Assembly: GCA_009936825.1 (NCBI GenBank)
Contig: JAACDV010000009.1
Location: 1-13,009, forward strand
Origin: Bacteroidota bacterium
Lineage (GTDB): Bacteria > Pseudomonadota > Alphaproteobacteria > Puniceispirillales > Puniceispirillaceae
Direction: 5' to 3'
DNA: 13,009 nucleotides
Under the pieces are notes generated by a model. It had not been told where the DNA came from, searched no databases, and saw nothing but the letters and a program-made list of their open reading frames with translations. Below, piece after piece: positions 1-7,480 of the stretch (position 1 is its first letter; every line of letters starts with the position of its first letter). Position numbers and translations under genes: made by a program.

Positions 1-1086
1 AGCCGGGTTTTTACGCCGGGAGCAGCGGCGTCAAAAACAACCGCCGCCAGAGTGCGCAGGGCCGCCGCCGAGCTTGGTTACCGGCCAAATTCATTAGCGC
101 GGGCAATGGTGTCAGGCAAAAGCCGGATCATCGGGCTGATTGTGGCCTATTTGCAAAATCAATTCTATCCTGAGGCGTTGGAGAAATTGTCGGCACGGTT
201 GCAGAGCAAAGGCTATCACGTTCTGATCTTTCTTGCCTCCAATACTCAAGGTGATGTCGAAGGCGTTGTCGAAGAAATTCTGGATTATCAGGTTGATGGC
301 ATCATCGCGGCATCGGTTGCATTGTCGTCGGAGCTATCTGATCGCTGTCAGGCGATTGGCGTTCCGATGGTTCTGTTTAATCGTTCACAAGATGGGCGTT
401 CACAAGATGGGCGTTCCCAAGATGGGCGTTCCCAAGATGGGCGTTCCCAAGATGGGCGTTCCCAAGATGGCGCGACCGCATCGGTGGTTACGTCGGCTGT
501 GACATCGGATAATTTTCGAGGCGGGCGTAAGGCTGCCGAATTTCTACTGGCTGGCGGGCATCAGCGCATTGGGTATATTGCCGGTTGGGAAGGGGCATCG
601 ACACAGCGCGACCGCGAGGCCGGTTTTACTCAGACGCTGGCAAATGCCGGGGCGGCAGTCTATGCGCGCGGGGTTGGCAATTTTCAAAGCGATACGGCGC
701 GCGCGGCAGCATTGGAGATGTTTTCGGTACCAACGCCTCCAGATGCGGTGTTTATAGCGAATGATCATATGGCGTTATCCGTCATGGATACGCTGCGGTT
801 TGAATTGGGGCTTCGGATTCCTGAAGATGTATCGGTCGTCGGGTATGATGATGTTCCGGCGGCTGCGTGGCGCGCCTATGATTTGACCACGGTCAGACCA
901 CCCGCCGACAGGATGGTCGATGAGACCGTTGATATTCTGTTGGCGCAGATTGACGGCGAATGCGTGCAACCGCGCCATATTGAAATTGATGGACCGCTGA
1001 TTCTTCGGGGCTCAGCCCGAATACCAAAGGGATGGCCAAAGGGGGATGATGATGCCAAAGGGGGTGATTATGCCAAAGGGGGGTGA
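1..1086 (+). CDS. LacI/GalR-family transcriptional regulator, 5' end cut by the window edge
   Basis: Frame 1 is open from the first base, and its first residues (SRVF, then a run ending in ELGYRPN) match the second helix and hinge start of a LacI-type helix-turn-helix. The true start is therefore upstream; the GTG at 52 lies inside the DNA-binding domain. The rest is a periplasmic-binding-protein-like sensor domain: IIGLIVAYLQNQFYP, then DNFRGGRKAAEFLL, IAGWEG, IANDHMA and SVVGYDDVPAA, all in the usual LacI order. Such proteins bind an operator as dimers and respond to a small metabolite, often a substrate of the adjacent operon. It sits directly upstream of, and overlaps, the NTF2-like gene, so it probably controls the block to 5664. 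Two oddities: six in-frame RSQDG repeats (382-471) in a loop of the sensor domain, and a low-complexity Lys/Gly/Asp tail from a second repeat. The effector is unknown. Confidence 0.93.
   Translation, partial: SRVFTPGAAASKTTAARVRRAAAELGYRPNSLARAMVSGKSRIIGLIVAYLQNQFYPEALEKLSARLQSKGYHVLIFLASNTQGDVEGVVEEILDYQVDGIIAASVALSSELSDRCQAIGVPMVLFNRSQDGRSQDGRSQDGRSQDGRSQDGRSQDGATASVVTSAVTSDNFRGGRKAAEFLLAGGHQRIGYIAGWEGASTQRDREAGFTQTLANAGAAVYARGVGNFQSDTARAAALEMFSVPTPPDAVFIANDHMALSVMDTLRFELGLRIPEDVSVVGYDDVPAAAWRAYDLTTVRPPADRMVDETVDILLAQIDGECVQPRHIEIDGPLILRGSARIPKGWPKGDDDAKGGDYAKGG
382..471 (+). repeat. Six tandem 15-bp units inside the LacI gene
   Basis: Six contiguous units of the form CGTTCMCAAGATGGG. The first two have A and the next four have C at the sixth base; the last unit ends in C instead of G. 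The unit length is a multiple of three, so each copy adds one RSQDG pentapeptide without shifting frame. The block follows VLFNR, where LacI homologues normally have a short loop before the strand leading to DNFxGGR. Copy-number change by slippage would lengthen or shorten this loop without destroying the protein. Confidence 0.97.
1035..1083 (+). repeat. 18-19-bp tandem repeat carrying purine-rich Shine-Dalgarno-like core, LacI tail / next gene start
   Basis: GCCAAAGGGGG recurs at 1035, 1054 and 1072, spaced 19 and 18 bp, each followed by a TGAT-rich stretch; a degenerate relative (ACCAAAGGGATGG) begins at 1023. Translated in the LacI frame it gives a Lys-Gly-Asp-rich C-terminal tail that LacI proteins normally lack. 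The last copy supplies the AAAGGGGGG ribosome-binding sequence just before the NTF2-like start codon. The earlier copies therefore look like duplications of that ribosome-binding region absorbed into the upstream reading frame. Confidence 0.85.
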
Positions 1087-2057
1087 TGATGAAGGGCTTT
1101 GATTCGAAATTTGCTGATTTTCCTGATTATATTTTGGGGATCACGCGTGAAATCTGGGAACAACGCGGCATTGCCACGCTACATCATTACTACACCGGCG
1201 ATATTCCTGTGCGCTCGCCCGGTTCAGTTGTCGCTGGAAATCAGGGGGTGATCGCAGCAACTATGGCGACGCTGGCCGAATTTCCTGATCGCCGCCTTCT
1301 TGGTGAAGATGTCATTTGGTCGGGAACGCCTGAAGATGGGATGCTCAGCTCGCACCGGATTTTGACCACCGCCACACATGCGAATGACGGCGTTTATGGC
1401 AAGGCCACCGGGACAAAGCTTGTCTACCGGGTCATTGCCGATTGCCATGCGATCAATAATCAGATCAATGATGAATGGCTGATCCGCGATCAGGGCGCGA
1501 TTGTCCGCCAGCTTGGCTGGGATCCAAAAGAATATGCGGCTGATTTGATTGAGCGCGAAGGCGGCGTTGACGCGTGCGTCAAACCGTTCACCCCGGCGAT
1601 TGATATTCCGGGGCCGTATAAAGGGCGCGGCAATGATAATGAATGGGGCGCAAAATATGCCGATATTCTGCACCGGATTATGGGCGCTGATATGGCTGGG
1701 ATTAACCAAAGCTATGACGAGGCGTGTCATCTGGAACTCCCGGGCGGGGTTACTGCGCACGGGCTGGATGCTGCGGATAGGTTCTGGATGGGACTTCGCG
1801 CCAGTTTCCCGAATGCGGTCTTTTCAATCGAACATCAGATTGGCCGCGAAGATGAGACATTATCGCCGCGCGCCGCTATCCGCTGGGGGCTGTATGGCAA
1901 GCATGATGGCTGGGGACGTTTTGGCGCGCCAACCGGGGCTGATGTCTATGTGATGGGGGCCAGTCATGCCGAATTTGGTCCACGCGGGCTGCGCCGGGAA
2001 TATGTGCTGTTTGACGAGACCTCAATCTGGAAACAGATTTTGATGAAAACGGGGTAA
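1086..2057 (+). CDS. Tandem NTF2/SnoaL-like domain protein, function unknown
   Basis: A 323-residue protein that appears to contain two NTF2/SnoaL-like alpha+beta barrels, about residues 20-145 and 190-320. Each has a helix with a GxxGV- or GLDAADRF-type turn followed by paired strands; HRILTTATHANDGVYG and RAAIRWGLYGKHDGWGRFGAP are equivalent-looking segments. Members of this fold are small-molecule hydrolases, isomerases, cyclases or dehydratases, so a role on a pathway intermediate is plausible, but no catalytic set can be assigned. GTG (1083), ATG (1086) and ATG (1089) follow one another in frame. The ATG at 1086 overlaps the LacI stop by one base and lies just after AAAGGGGGG; 1089 is equally possible. 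No signal peptide is seen, so the product is probably cytoplasmic. It likely shares a transcript with the cupin 4 bp downstream. Confidence 0.78.
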   Translation: MMKGFDSKFADFPDYILGITREIWEQRGIATLHHYYTGDIPVRSPGSVVAGNQGVIAATMATLAEFPDRRLLGEDVIWSGTPEDGMLSSHRILTTATHANDGVYGKATGTKLVYRVIADCHAINNQINDEWLIRDQGAIVRQLGWDPKEYAADLIEREGGVDACVKPFTPAIDIPGPYKGRGNDNEWGAKYADILHRIMGADMAGINQSYDEACHLELPGGVTAHGLDAADRFWMGLRASFPNAVFSIEHQIGREDETLSPRAAIRWGLYGKHDGWGRFGAPTGADVYVMGASHAEFGPRGLRREYVLFDETSIWKQILMKTG

Positions 2058-2061
2058 TGTG

Positions 2062-3063
2062 ATGACTGTAATCGACCTGAATCAAAGAATTGTCCGCTAT
2101 GGTGATCTGGTGCCGTGCCGCACTGCGTTTATCGACGCGCACACGCCGGGCAGTAATCAAAAAGAAAACTTCACCATCATTGGCGGCGGCGTTTCGGAAT
2201 CGGCTGATCAGCATGTTCATATTGCCGATACACCCGGATTTAATATCGGGGCCGCTGGGCAGCCGCCAAAAGTACGAAATTCGCTTCATGCCCATCGCAC
2301 TGCCGAGGTGTTTTTTGTTCTTTCGGGGCGCTGGCGCTTTTTCTGGGGCGTTGACGGCACTGATGGCGAGGTGGTTCTGCAGGAAGGCGATGTGATTAAT
2401 CTGCCGACCGGTATTTTTCGCGGGTTTGAGAATATCGGAACCGATTACGCGATGATCATGGCAGTGCTTGGCGGTGATGATGCCGGGGGCGGCGTTGTCT
2501 GGGCCCCGCAAGTTATCGAAGAAGCCCGCGAGCACGGGTTGGTTCTGGCTGAAAACGGGGCCTTATATGACAGTAAAAAGGGTGAGGAATTGCCCTCTGG
2601 CATAGGTCCCATGCCGGTTTTGACACCTGCTGAAATGGCCCAGTTCCCGGTGGTAAGGAGTCAGGAATTAGTCCAGCGTTTTGTCGCACGTTACTGGGAT
2701 ATGATGGCGATGGCGGACGGCGCGCCAGCATCGGTGATTGCCTATGACGGCATGTTGCGTGATCTTCCGGGGTTTCGCCTTGACCTAATTCGCGCTGGCA
2801 GCGTGGCGCCCACACCCTATGTTACGCGCCGCCATGAGGTGTTAATGGTGATGCGGGGGCACTGGCGGGTGCGCTGGGGTGATGGTTCGAGGGATGAAGC
2901 CAGTCTTAGCCCGGGCGATGTGTGCGCCATTCCGCCAGACACCCGCGTTAGTCTGGAGCCTTCGATGAGCGGTGAGGCCAGCCTGTTCCGGGTTATTGAT
3001 ACGGACGACATTCCGGGCGGAACGGTAGATTTTCATCCGGTACCAGCGGCGTTGGCACGGTAG
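2062..3063 (+). CDS. Bicupin protein (two cupin domains), possible dioxygenase-like or sugar/acid-binding protein
   Basis: A 333-residue protein with two beta-barrel cupin domains, about residues 70-140 and 245-315. The N-terminal domain shows cupin motif 1 (H76-x-H78, three residues, E82, six residues, G89) and cupin motif 2 (GDVINLPTGIFRGFEN, 109-124), but the usual motif-2 metal-binding histidine is Arg120. The C-terminal domain keeps an HE...G core (258-266) and lacks the HxH pair, so it is probably structural. Size and two-domain layout resemble gentisate-type ring-cleavage dioxygenases, but the missing ligand argues against assigning that reaction. The start is ATG 2062, seven bases after ACGGGG; an in-frame GTG lies at 2059. 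It begins 4 bp after the NTF2-like stop, consistent with translational coupling. The cluster suggests a role on a pathway intermediate; this is inference. Confidence 0.85.
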   Translation: MTVIDLNQRIVRYGDLVPCRTAFIDAHTPGSNQKENFTIIGGGVSESADQHVHIADTPGFNIGAAGQPPKVRNSLHAHRTAEVFFVLSGRWRFFWGVDGTDGEVVLQEGDVINLPTGIFRGFENIGTDYAMIMAVLGGDDAGGGVVWAPQVIEEAREHGLVLAENGALYDSKKGEELPSGIGPMPVLTPAEMAQFPVVRSQELVQRFVARYWDMMAMADGAPASVIAYDGMLRDLPGFRLDLIRAGSVAPTPYVTRRHEVLMVMRGHWRVRWGDGSRDEASLSPGDVCAIPPDTRVSLEPSMSGEASLFRVIDTDDIPGGTVDFHPVPAALAR

Positions 3064-3115
3064 TTTGACGCGCCCTGACGAAGCCAGTTAACAGACTAAA
3101 TCAGCGGAGATTCGT

Positions 3116-4249
3116 ATGCCCAAAATTTTAACAAGCCACGTTGGATCCCTTCCCAGAACGCAGGAAGTTGTTGATTTCATCTTTGCTCGCGAAAATGAAC
3201 AGGCCTTTGATCAGCCGGCCTTTGATGCTTGTATGACATCGGCATGCAGCGAAACGGTGCGGCGTCAGGTTGAGGCCGGCATTGATATCGTCTCGGACGG
3301 TGAGACCTCAAAAATCTCCTACGCAACCTATGTCAAGGATCGCTATACTGGGTTTTCAGGGGACAGCCCGCGCAATGCTCCGGGTGACCTAAAATTATTT
3401 CCCTCATTTCTTGAGCGCTTGGCGAATGATGGCGGCACCCCGCAATATGCGCGCCCGATGTGTACTGGTGAGGTAGTATCCAAAGGTAAGGGTGAGCTGG
3501 AGACCGATATTGCAAATCTGAAAGCGGCGATGGCAACGCATGGTGCAGCGCGCGGCTTTATGAATGCGGCATCCCCCGGCGTAATCTCGCTGTTCTTGCA
3601 AAACCAGCATTACAAATCGCGTGAGGCGTATCTGGCGGCGCTGGCCGATGTGATGAAGCGCGAATATGAGACGATTGTCGAAGCAGGGCTGGATTTGCAG
3701 CTCGATTGTCCTGATCTGGCATTGTCGCGGCATATGCTTTTTTCAGATTTGTCTGACGAAGAATTTGTTGAAATCGCCAATATGCATGTTGATGCATTGA
3801 ATCATGCGCTTCGTGATGTTGATCCGGCACATGTTCGGGTTCATATCTGCTGGGGTAACTACGAAGGCCCGCATGTGTGCGACATTGATATGGATAAGGT
3901 GTTCACAACATTGATGCGCACCCGGGCGCGCTATGTTTTGTTTGAAACTTCAAACCCGCGCCATGCCCATGAATGGACCGTTTTCCGTGATCGTGCGGAT
4001 GAAATTCCGGATGATAAGGTGCTGGTTCCGGGGGTTGTTGATACCACCACGAATTTTGTCGAACACCCCGAATTAGTGGCCCAGCGCATAGGAAGATTTA
4101 CCGACATAGTCGGGGCCGACCGGGTGATTGCGGGATCAGATTGCGGGTTTGGCACCTTTGCCGGGTTCGGCGCGGTTGATCCTGAGATTGCCTATGCCAA
4201 GCTTGATGCGCTGGCCCAAGGTGCGGCGTTGGCGGCAGACCGGCGCTAG
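3116..4249 (+). CDS. MetE C-terminal-like zinc methyltransferase-fold protein (cobalamin-independent methionine synthase family)
   Basis: A 377-residue TIM-barrel protein of the cobalamin-independent methionine synthase/epoxyalkane:CoM transferase superfamily. It opens with the characteristic SHVGSLPR (7-14) and keeps the likely zinc ligands: H243 and C245 in HICWGN, E277 in FETSNPRH, and C343 in GSDCGFGTF. DGE at 61-63 and DCPDLAL at 198-204 are also typical. True MetE is about 750 residues with an N-terminal repeat of the barrel; this protein is only the catalytic barrel. Stand-alone relatives include MetE-core enzymes using other methyl donors and thiol transferases, so it may transfer a methyl or alkyl group from the pathway substrate to a thiol. 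ATG 3116 follows GCGGAGA with good spacing. The 52-bp gap upstream is the longest in this block and could hold an extra promoter, though I see no clear one. Confidence 0.88.
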   Translation: MPKILTSHVGSLPRTQEVVDFIFARENEQAFDQPAFDACMTSACSETVRRQVEAGIDIVSDGETSKISYATYVKDRYTGFSGDSPRNAPGDLKLFPSFLERLANDGGTPQYARPMCTGEVVSKGKGELETDIANLKAAMATHGAARGFMNAASPGVISLFLQNQHYKSREAYLAALADVMKREYETIVEAGLDLQLDCPDLALSRHMLFSDLSDEEFVEIANMHVDALNHALRDVDPAHVRVHICWGNYEGPHVCDIDMDKVFTTLMRTRARYVLFETSNPRHAHEWTVFRDRADEIPDDKVLVPGVVDTTTNFVEHPELVAQRIGRFTDIVGADRVIAGSDCGFGTFAGFGAVDPEIAYAKLDALAQGAALAADRR

Positions 4250-4259
4250 CGATTGCGCG

Positions 4260-4952
4260 ATGGCAGCCCCGCTTTTTCTTCTTCCCGGCATGATGTGTGA
4301 TGCGCGTCTTTTCGTATCACAGACAGAGGCGTTTTCAGTCCACCGAGAGGTGCAGGTTCCGGTATCAGGCAGGCATTCTACAATGGCTGAAATGGCGCGG
4401 GAAATTCTGCGGGATGCGCCGCCTCGGTTTGCTCTTGCCGGGCTGTCTATGGGCGGTATTCTGGCGATGGAAATTATGCGCCAGGCGGGATCGCGGGTAA
4501 CGCATCTGGCCTTGATGGACACCAATCATCTTGGCGATGCAGTGTCAATAAAACCCCGCCGTATCCAACAGATGGCTGCGGTGACAGATGGCGGCCTTGC
4601 CAGCATTATGCGCGAAGAGATGAAGCCGAATTATCTGGCACCAGGTGCTGATCCGGCGATTCTTGATTTATGTATGGATATGGCGCTGGGACTTGGCGAT
4701 GATGTGTTTCACAATCAATCGCTGGCGTTGATCTCGCGCCCTGATTATTCGGAAACGCTGAAAGAAATACACTGTCCGACCTTGTTGCTTTGTGGGCGGC
4801 ATGACAGCTTATGTCCGGTGTCACGCCATCAGGCTATGGCCGGGTTAATCGGTCATGCAAAGCTGGTCATTGCCGAAGAGGCCGGGCATCTTCCCAGCCT
4901 AGAGGCACCCGAAATTGTCAATCAGGCTTTAGAAGAATTATTGGAGATTTAA
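4260..4952 (+). CDS. Alpha/beta-hydrolase fold protein
   Basis: A 230-residue alpha/beta hydrolase with a complete apparent catalytic triad: nucleophile Ser63 in GLSMGG, acid Asp182 in LCGRHDSLCPV, and His210 in EEAGHLPSLEAPE. The N-terminal FLLPGMMCDARLF supplies the HG/PG-type oxyanion-hole strand. A helical cap segment lies between about residues 95 and 160. The frame is open further upstream, but that part overlaps the MetE-like gene; ATG 4260 sits 10 bp after that gene's stop and begins exactly at the first strand of the fold. Cytoplasmic, with no signal peptide. The family hydrolyses esters, lactones, thioesters or C-C bonds of ring-fission products, and the substrate here is unknown. 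The next gene starts 1 bp after its stop, so the two are almost certainly cotranscribed. Confidence 0.88.
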   Translation: MAAPLFLLPGMMCDARLFVSQTEAFSVHREVQVPVSGRHSTMAEMAREILRDAPPRFALAGLSMGGILAMEIMRQAGSRVTHLALMDTNHLGDAVSIKPRRIQQMAAVTDGGLASIMREEMKPNYLAPGADPAILDLCMDMALGLGDDVFHNQSLALISRPDYSETLKEIHCPTLLLCGRHDSLCPVSRHQAMAGLIGHAKLVIAEEAGHLPSLEAPEIVNQALEELLEI

Positions 4953-4953
4953 T

Positions 4954-5664
4954 ATGGATGATGCATTGCTGACCCTGTTGCAAAAGGTTGATACCCCCAC
5001 CGTTTGCAACGCTATTGAAACAGCGCAGGGCAAGCGCGGGTTTGATGCTTATACCCGCGGCACGGTCATATCTTCGGCGCCCGATGCTGGGGCGATTGTG
5101 GGATATGCGCGCACTGCCCGGATCGCCGCAAGGGCGCCGTCACCCGATCCTGTGGATGAGGTTCGTGCGCGGCGCCTTGCGTATTATAAATATATGGCAG
5201 AGGGTCATATGTCAGAGGGTCCGCGTCCGGCGATTGCTGTGGTTGAGGATGTGGACTACCCGAACGCAGTTGGCGCCTATTGGGGTGAGGTGAATACCAA
5301 CATTCATCTAGCGTTTGGAATGGCTGGCGCGCTGACCAACGGGGTGATGCGTGACCTTGGCGATCTGCCGGATGGATTTCCGGTGATTGCCGGATCGGTA
5401 GGGCCAAGCCACGCTTTTGTCCATGTTGTTGATGTTGCAGCGGGAGCGCGGGTGTTTGATCTCTACATCCCCGACGGGGCGCTGGTCCACGCAGACCGGC
5501 ACGGCGCGGTGATTATTCCAGATGATGTGGTTCCGGTTTTGGGCGCGGCGATTGAGACGCTGTTTAAGGCTGAAAAATGTATTTTGGATCCGGCGCGCAA
5601 AGGCACAATGAGCTTTGATGAGTTTCAGACAGCATGGGCCGTGTTTGAGGAAGCCCGCACCTAG
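4954..5664 (+). CDS. RraA-like / 4-hydroxy-4-methyl-2-oxoglutarate (HMG) aldolase family protein
   Basis: A 236-residue protein matching the RraA/HMG-aldolase family throughout: VDTPTVCNAIE near the N-terminus, then WGEVNTNIHLAFGMAG (110-125), the family Arg-Asp pair in NGVMRDL (R133, D134), and VHADRHGAVIIPDDV (178-192). In catalytic members, Arg and Asp bind substrate carboxylate and a divalent metal, giving aldol cleavage to pyruvate plus a second acid, or oxaloacetate decarboxylation. In E. coli RraA the fold instead inhibits RNase E, but the catabolic neighbourhood favours an enzyme. ATG 4954 is preceded by TTGGAGA with normal spacing, and the gene begins one base after the hydrolase stop. 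It would be the last gene of the plus-strand block, ending 21 bp before the convergent hyuB end with no visible terminator between. Confidence 0.87.
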   Translation: MDDALLTLLQKVDTPTVCNAIETAQGKRGFDAYTRGTVISSAPDAGAIVGYARTARIAARAPSPDPVDEVRARRLAYYKYMAEGHMSEGPRPAIAVVEDVDYPNAVGAYWGEVNTNIHLAFGMAGALTNGVMRDLGDLPDGFPVIAGSVGPSHAFVHVVDVAAGARVFDLYIPDGALVHADRHGAVIIPDDVVPVLGAAIETLFKAEKCILDPARKGTMSFDEFQTAWAVFEEART

Positions 5665-5685
5665 ATTTGCCCCCTCGAAACCAGT

Positions 5686-7425
5686 TTAGATGTCGGCCAA
5701 ATCATCATCGCTAAGGCCATAGATTTCTCGCGCTTTGTGGCGGCTTATCAAACCGGCCATCACATCGGCGATTATATCAGCCTTTGGCCGGTCATGCGGA
5801 TTACCAAATCCACCTCCGCCCGGTAATTCGACAATCAGCGTGTCACCGTTGGGAATATGGTGCGTGGTTTTGCCGATCAACGCACTCCCCGATCCAAGGC
5901 GCGCGTTTCCGGTACTGCCATCACTGCCGCCAGAGCGCCCCCGCGCAGGATTATTCAGTCGGTCCCAAGTGGCCGCAGAAACGTTAAAACCGGCATCATC
6001 TGTGTTGGCAATCTCGATCAATTGTGACACCCCGCCCGGCATCATACCGGCGCCGGCTGAATCTTGGATATATTCCTTACGCCGGAAAATTAACGGGGAT
6101 TCGGTCTCAGTGATTTCAACCGGAATGCTGCCAACGCCCGACGGAAAAGCGGTTGTGTTAAGTCCGGGCGCTGATTTGGTTGCACCAACCCCGCCCAGCC
6201 CAACATTCATTACATTAAAAGCGGTTCCGGGCACGCTATTGCCCGCCTCGCTCTTGGGATGCGCAGGATTTTGCTGCGGGCGTCTACCCGACATTGCCAG
6301 CACCCAAATTGACCCGGCGCTCTCAGCCGGTGTCGTGTCACCCAGCGCCTGAGACAAACACCCAAAGACGGCATCGGGCAGCATTTGGCCGATCACATGC
6401 CGCGCAGTAACCGGGGCGGGGCGTTCGGGGGCAACGCACGATCCAGCCTCAGCCAGCACATCAAAACACGATAACGACGCGTGATTATTAGGAGTGTCGG
6501 GCGCAATAACGCATTTCAGCCCGAAAACCGAATAGGCATCGGTATAGCATTTTGGCGAGTTGATACCATAAGCAGATTCCGGCGAGCTTCCCGCATAGTC
6601 AAGCGTACATCTATCGCCGTTTATCTCTAGGCGTGTTTTCAGTGTAATCGGGCTTTCATATCCATCGATGGTCATGTCGGCGTGATAGACCCCGTCCGGC
6701 ACCGTTTCGATGGCTTTTTTTGTGGCGGCGAGTGAGCTGTCCAGAATATGCACCGCCAGCCGGTCCAGCGACGTCAATTCAAACTCCTCCATCATTCCCT
6801 CCAGCCGTTCAACGCCAACATCATTGCTGGAAATCAACGAGCGGATATCGCCAATCACCTCAACCGGGTTGCGGCTGTTCGCAGCGATAATCCCGATCAA
6901 ATCATCGTTCATCACGCCGGCGCGTCGAAGATACATATGCGGTATCTGGATGCCCTCTTCAAAGATTGATTTTGCATCAGCGGTAAATCCCCGCCCGCCA
7001 ACGTCGGTAACATGACTGGTTGACGCAAACAGCGCCACGATCTGCCCCTGATGAATGGCGGGCGTCACCACCACAAAATCAAACAGATGGCCCGTCCCCA
7101 TCCACGGATCATTGCTAACGAAAACATCGCCTGGCTGCATCGTTTCAGTGGGAAAACGTTCAATAAAATGCGTCACCGCCATTGCCATGGTGTTCACATG
7201 ACCCGGGGTTCCGGTGATGGCCTGTGCCAGCATTCTGCCGGTAATATCATAGACCCCGGCGGACAGATCACCCGCCTCACGGACGACCGAGCCAAAGGCG
7301 GTGCGCAGCAGCGCTTGCGCTTGTTCCTCAACAACCGAAATCAGCCGTGTCCACATCACCTGATTCTGAATTTCGGCGAGATGCTCCGGGACTGGCGCAG
7401 TGCTAGATTTTGGATACTCACTCAT
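5686..7425 (-). CDS. hyuB: Hydantoinase/oxoprolinase B-type subunit (HyuB family)
   Basis: A 579-residue protein of the N-methylhydantoinase B/5-oxoprolinase C-terminal-half family, within the normal size range. Recognisable pieces are VFVSNDPWMGTGHLFDF (101-117), STSHVTDVGGRGF (136-147), the central DYAGSSPESAYGIN, and the glycine-rich LPGGGGFGNP near the C-terminus. The family works with the A subunit in ATP-dependent opening of five-membered cyclic amides or, in relatives, carboxylation of ketones. ATG 7425 lies five bases after an AGGAGA ribosome-binding site that belongs to a three-copy 18-bp repeat. It is the second gene of a two-gene minus-strand operon, 45 bp after hyuA. The substrate (hydantoin, N-methylhydantoin, 5-oxoproline or another lactam) cannot be decided from sequence; no third, acetone-carboxylase-type gamma subunit is present. 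Confidence 0.93.
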   Translation of the reverse strand: MSEYPKSSTAPVPEHLAEIQNQVMWTRLISVVEEQAQALLRTAFGSVVREAGDLSAGVYDITGRMLAQAITGTPGHVNTMAMAVTHFIERFPTETMQPGDVFVSNDPWMGTGHLFDFVVVTPAIHQGQIVALFASTSHVTDVGGRGFTADAKSIFEEGIQIPHMYLRRAGVMNDDLIGIIAANSRNPVEVIGDIRSLISSNDVGVERLEGMMEEFELTSLDRLAVHILDSSLAATKKAIETVPDGVYHADMTIDGYESPITLKTRLEINGDRCTLDYAGSSPESAYGINSPKCYTDAYSVFGLKCVIAPDTPNNHASLSCFDVLAEAGSCVAPERPAPVTARHVIGQMLPDAVFGCLSQALGDTTPAESAGSIWVLAMSGRRPQQNPAHPKSEAGNSVPGTAFNVMNVGLGGVGATKSAPGLNTTAFPSGVGSIPVEITETESPLIFRRKEYIQDSAGAGMMPGGVSQLIEIANTDDAGFNVSAATWDRLNNPARGRSGGSDGSTGNARLGSGSALIGKTTHHIPNGDTLIVELPGGGGFGNPHDRPKADIIADVMAGLISRHKAREIYGLSDDDLADI

Positions 7426-7430
7426 TTTTA

Positions 7431-7480
7431 TCTCCTAAGCTGGGCCAATCTCCTAAGCGGGGCCAATCTCCTAAGCGGGG
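7431..7480 (-). repeat. Three-copy 18-bp repeat holding hyuA stop codons and hyuB ribosome-binding sites
   Basis: Plus-strand unit TCTCCTAAGCKGGGCCAA occurs at 7431-7448 and 7449-7466, with a 14-base third copy at 7467-7480. Read on the coding (minus) strand, each copy contains GCTTAGGAGA: an Ala codon, a TAG stop and an overlapping Shine-Dalgarno sequence. The unit is a multiple of three, so all three TAG codons (complement of 7471-7473, 7453-7455, 7435-7437) are in the hyuA frame; the first ends HyuA. Only the copy nearest hyuB has its AGGAGA correctly spaced (five bases) from the hyuB ATG. Confidence 0.95.

Noticed and set aside
52..54. GTG at 52 as the LacI start codon
   Set aside because: In-frame upstream codons to base 1 encode the expected LacI helix-turn-helix sequence, so the gene begins outside the window.
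382..471. CRISPR-like array
   Set aside because: The units are contiguous 15-mers without spacers and sit in frame inside a coding gene.
4128..4259. N-terminal extension of the alpha/beta hydrolase
   Set aside because: This stretch lies within the end of the MetE-like gene in another frame, and the hydrolase fold begins right at the ATG at 4260.
5665..5685. Bidirectional terminator between the convergent RraA-like and hyuB genes
   Set aside because: Only 21 bp are available, and I find neither a stem of useful length nor a T-run.
5735..6352. Plus-strand 205-codon open frame opposite hyuB
   Set aside because: It is fully antisense to the well-supported hyuB gene, matches no family I recognise, and is expected from codon bias on the opposite strand.
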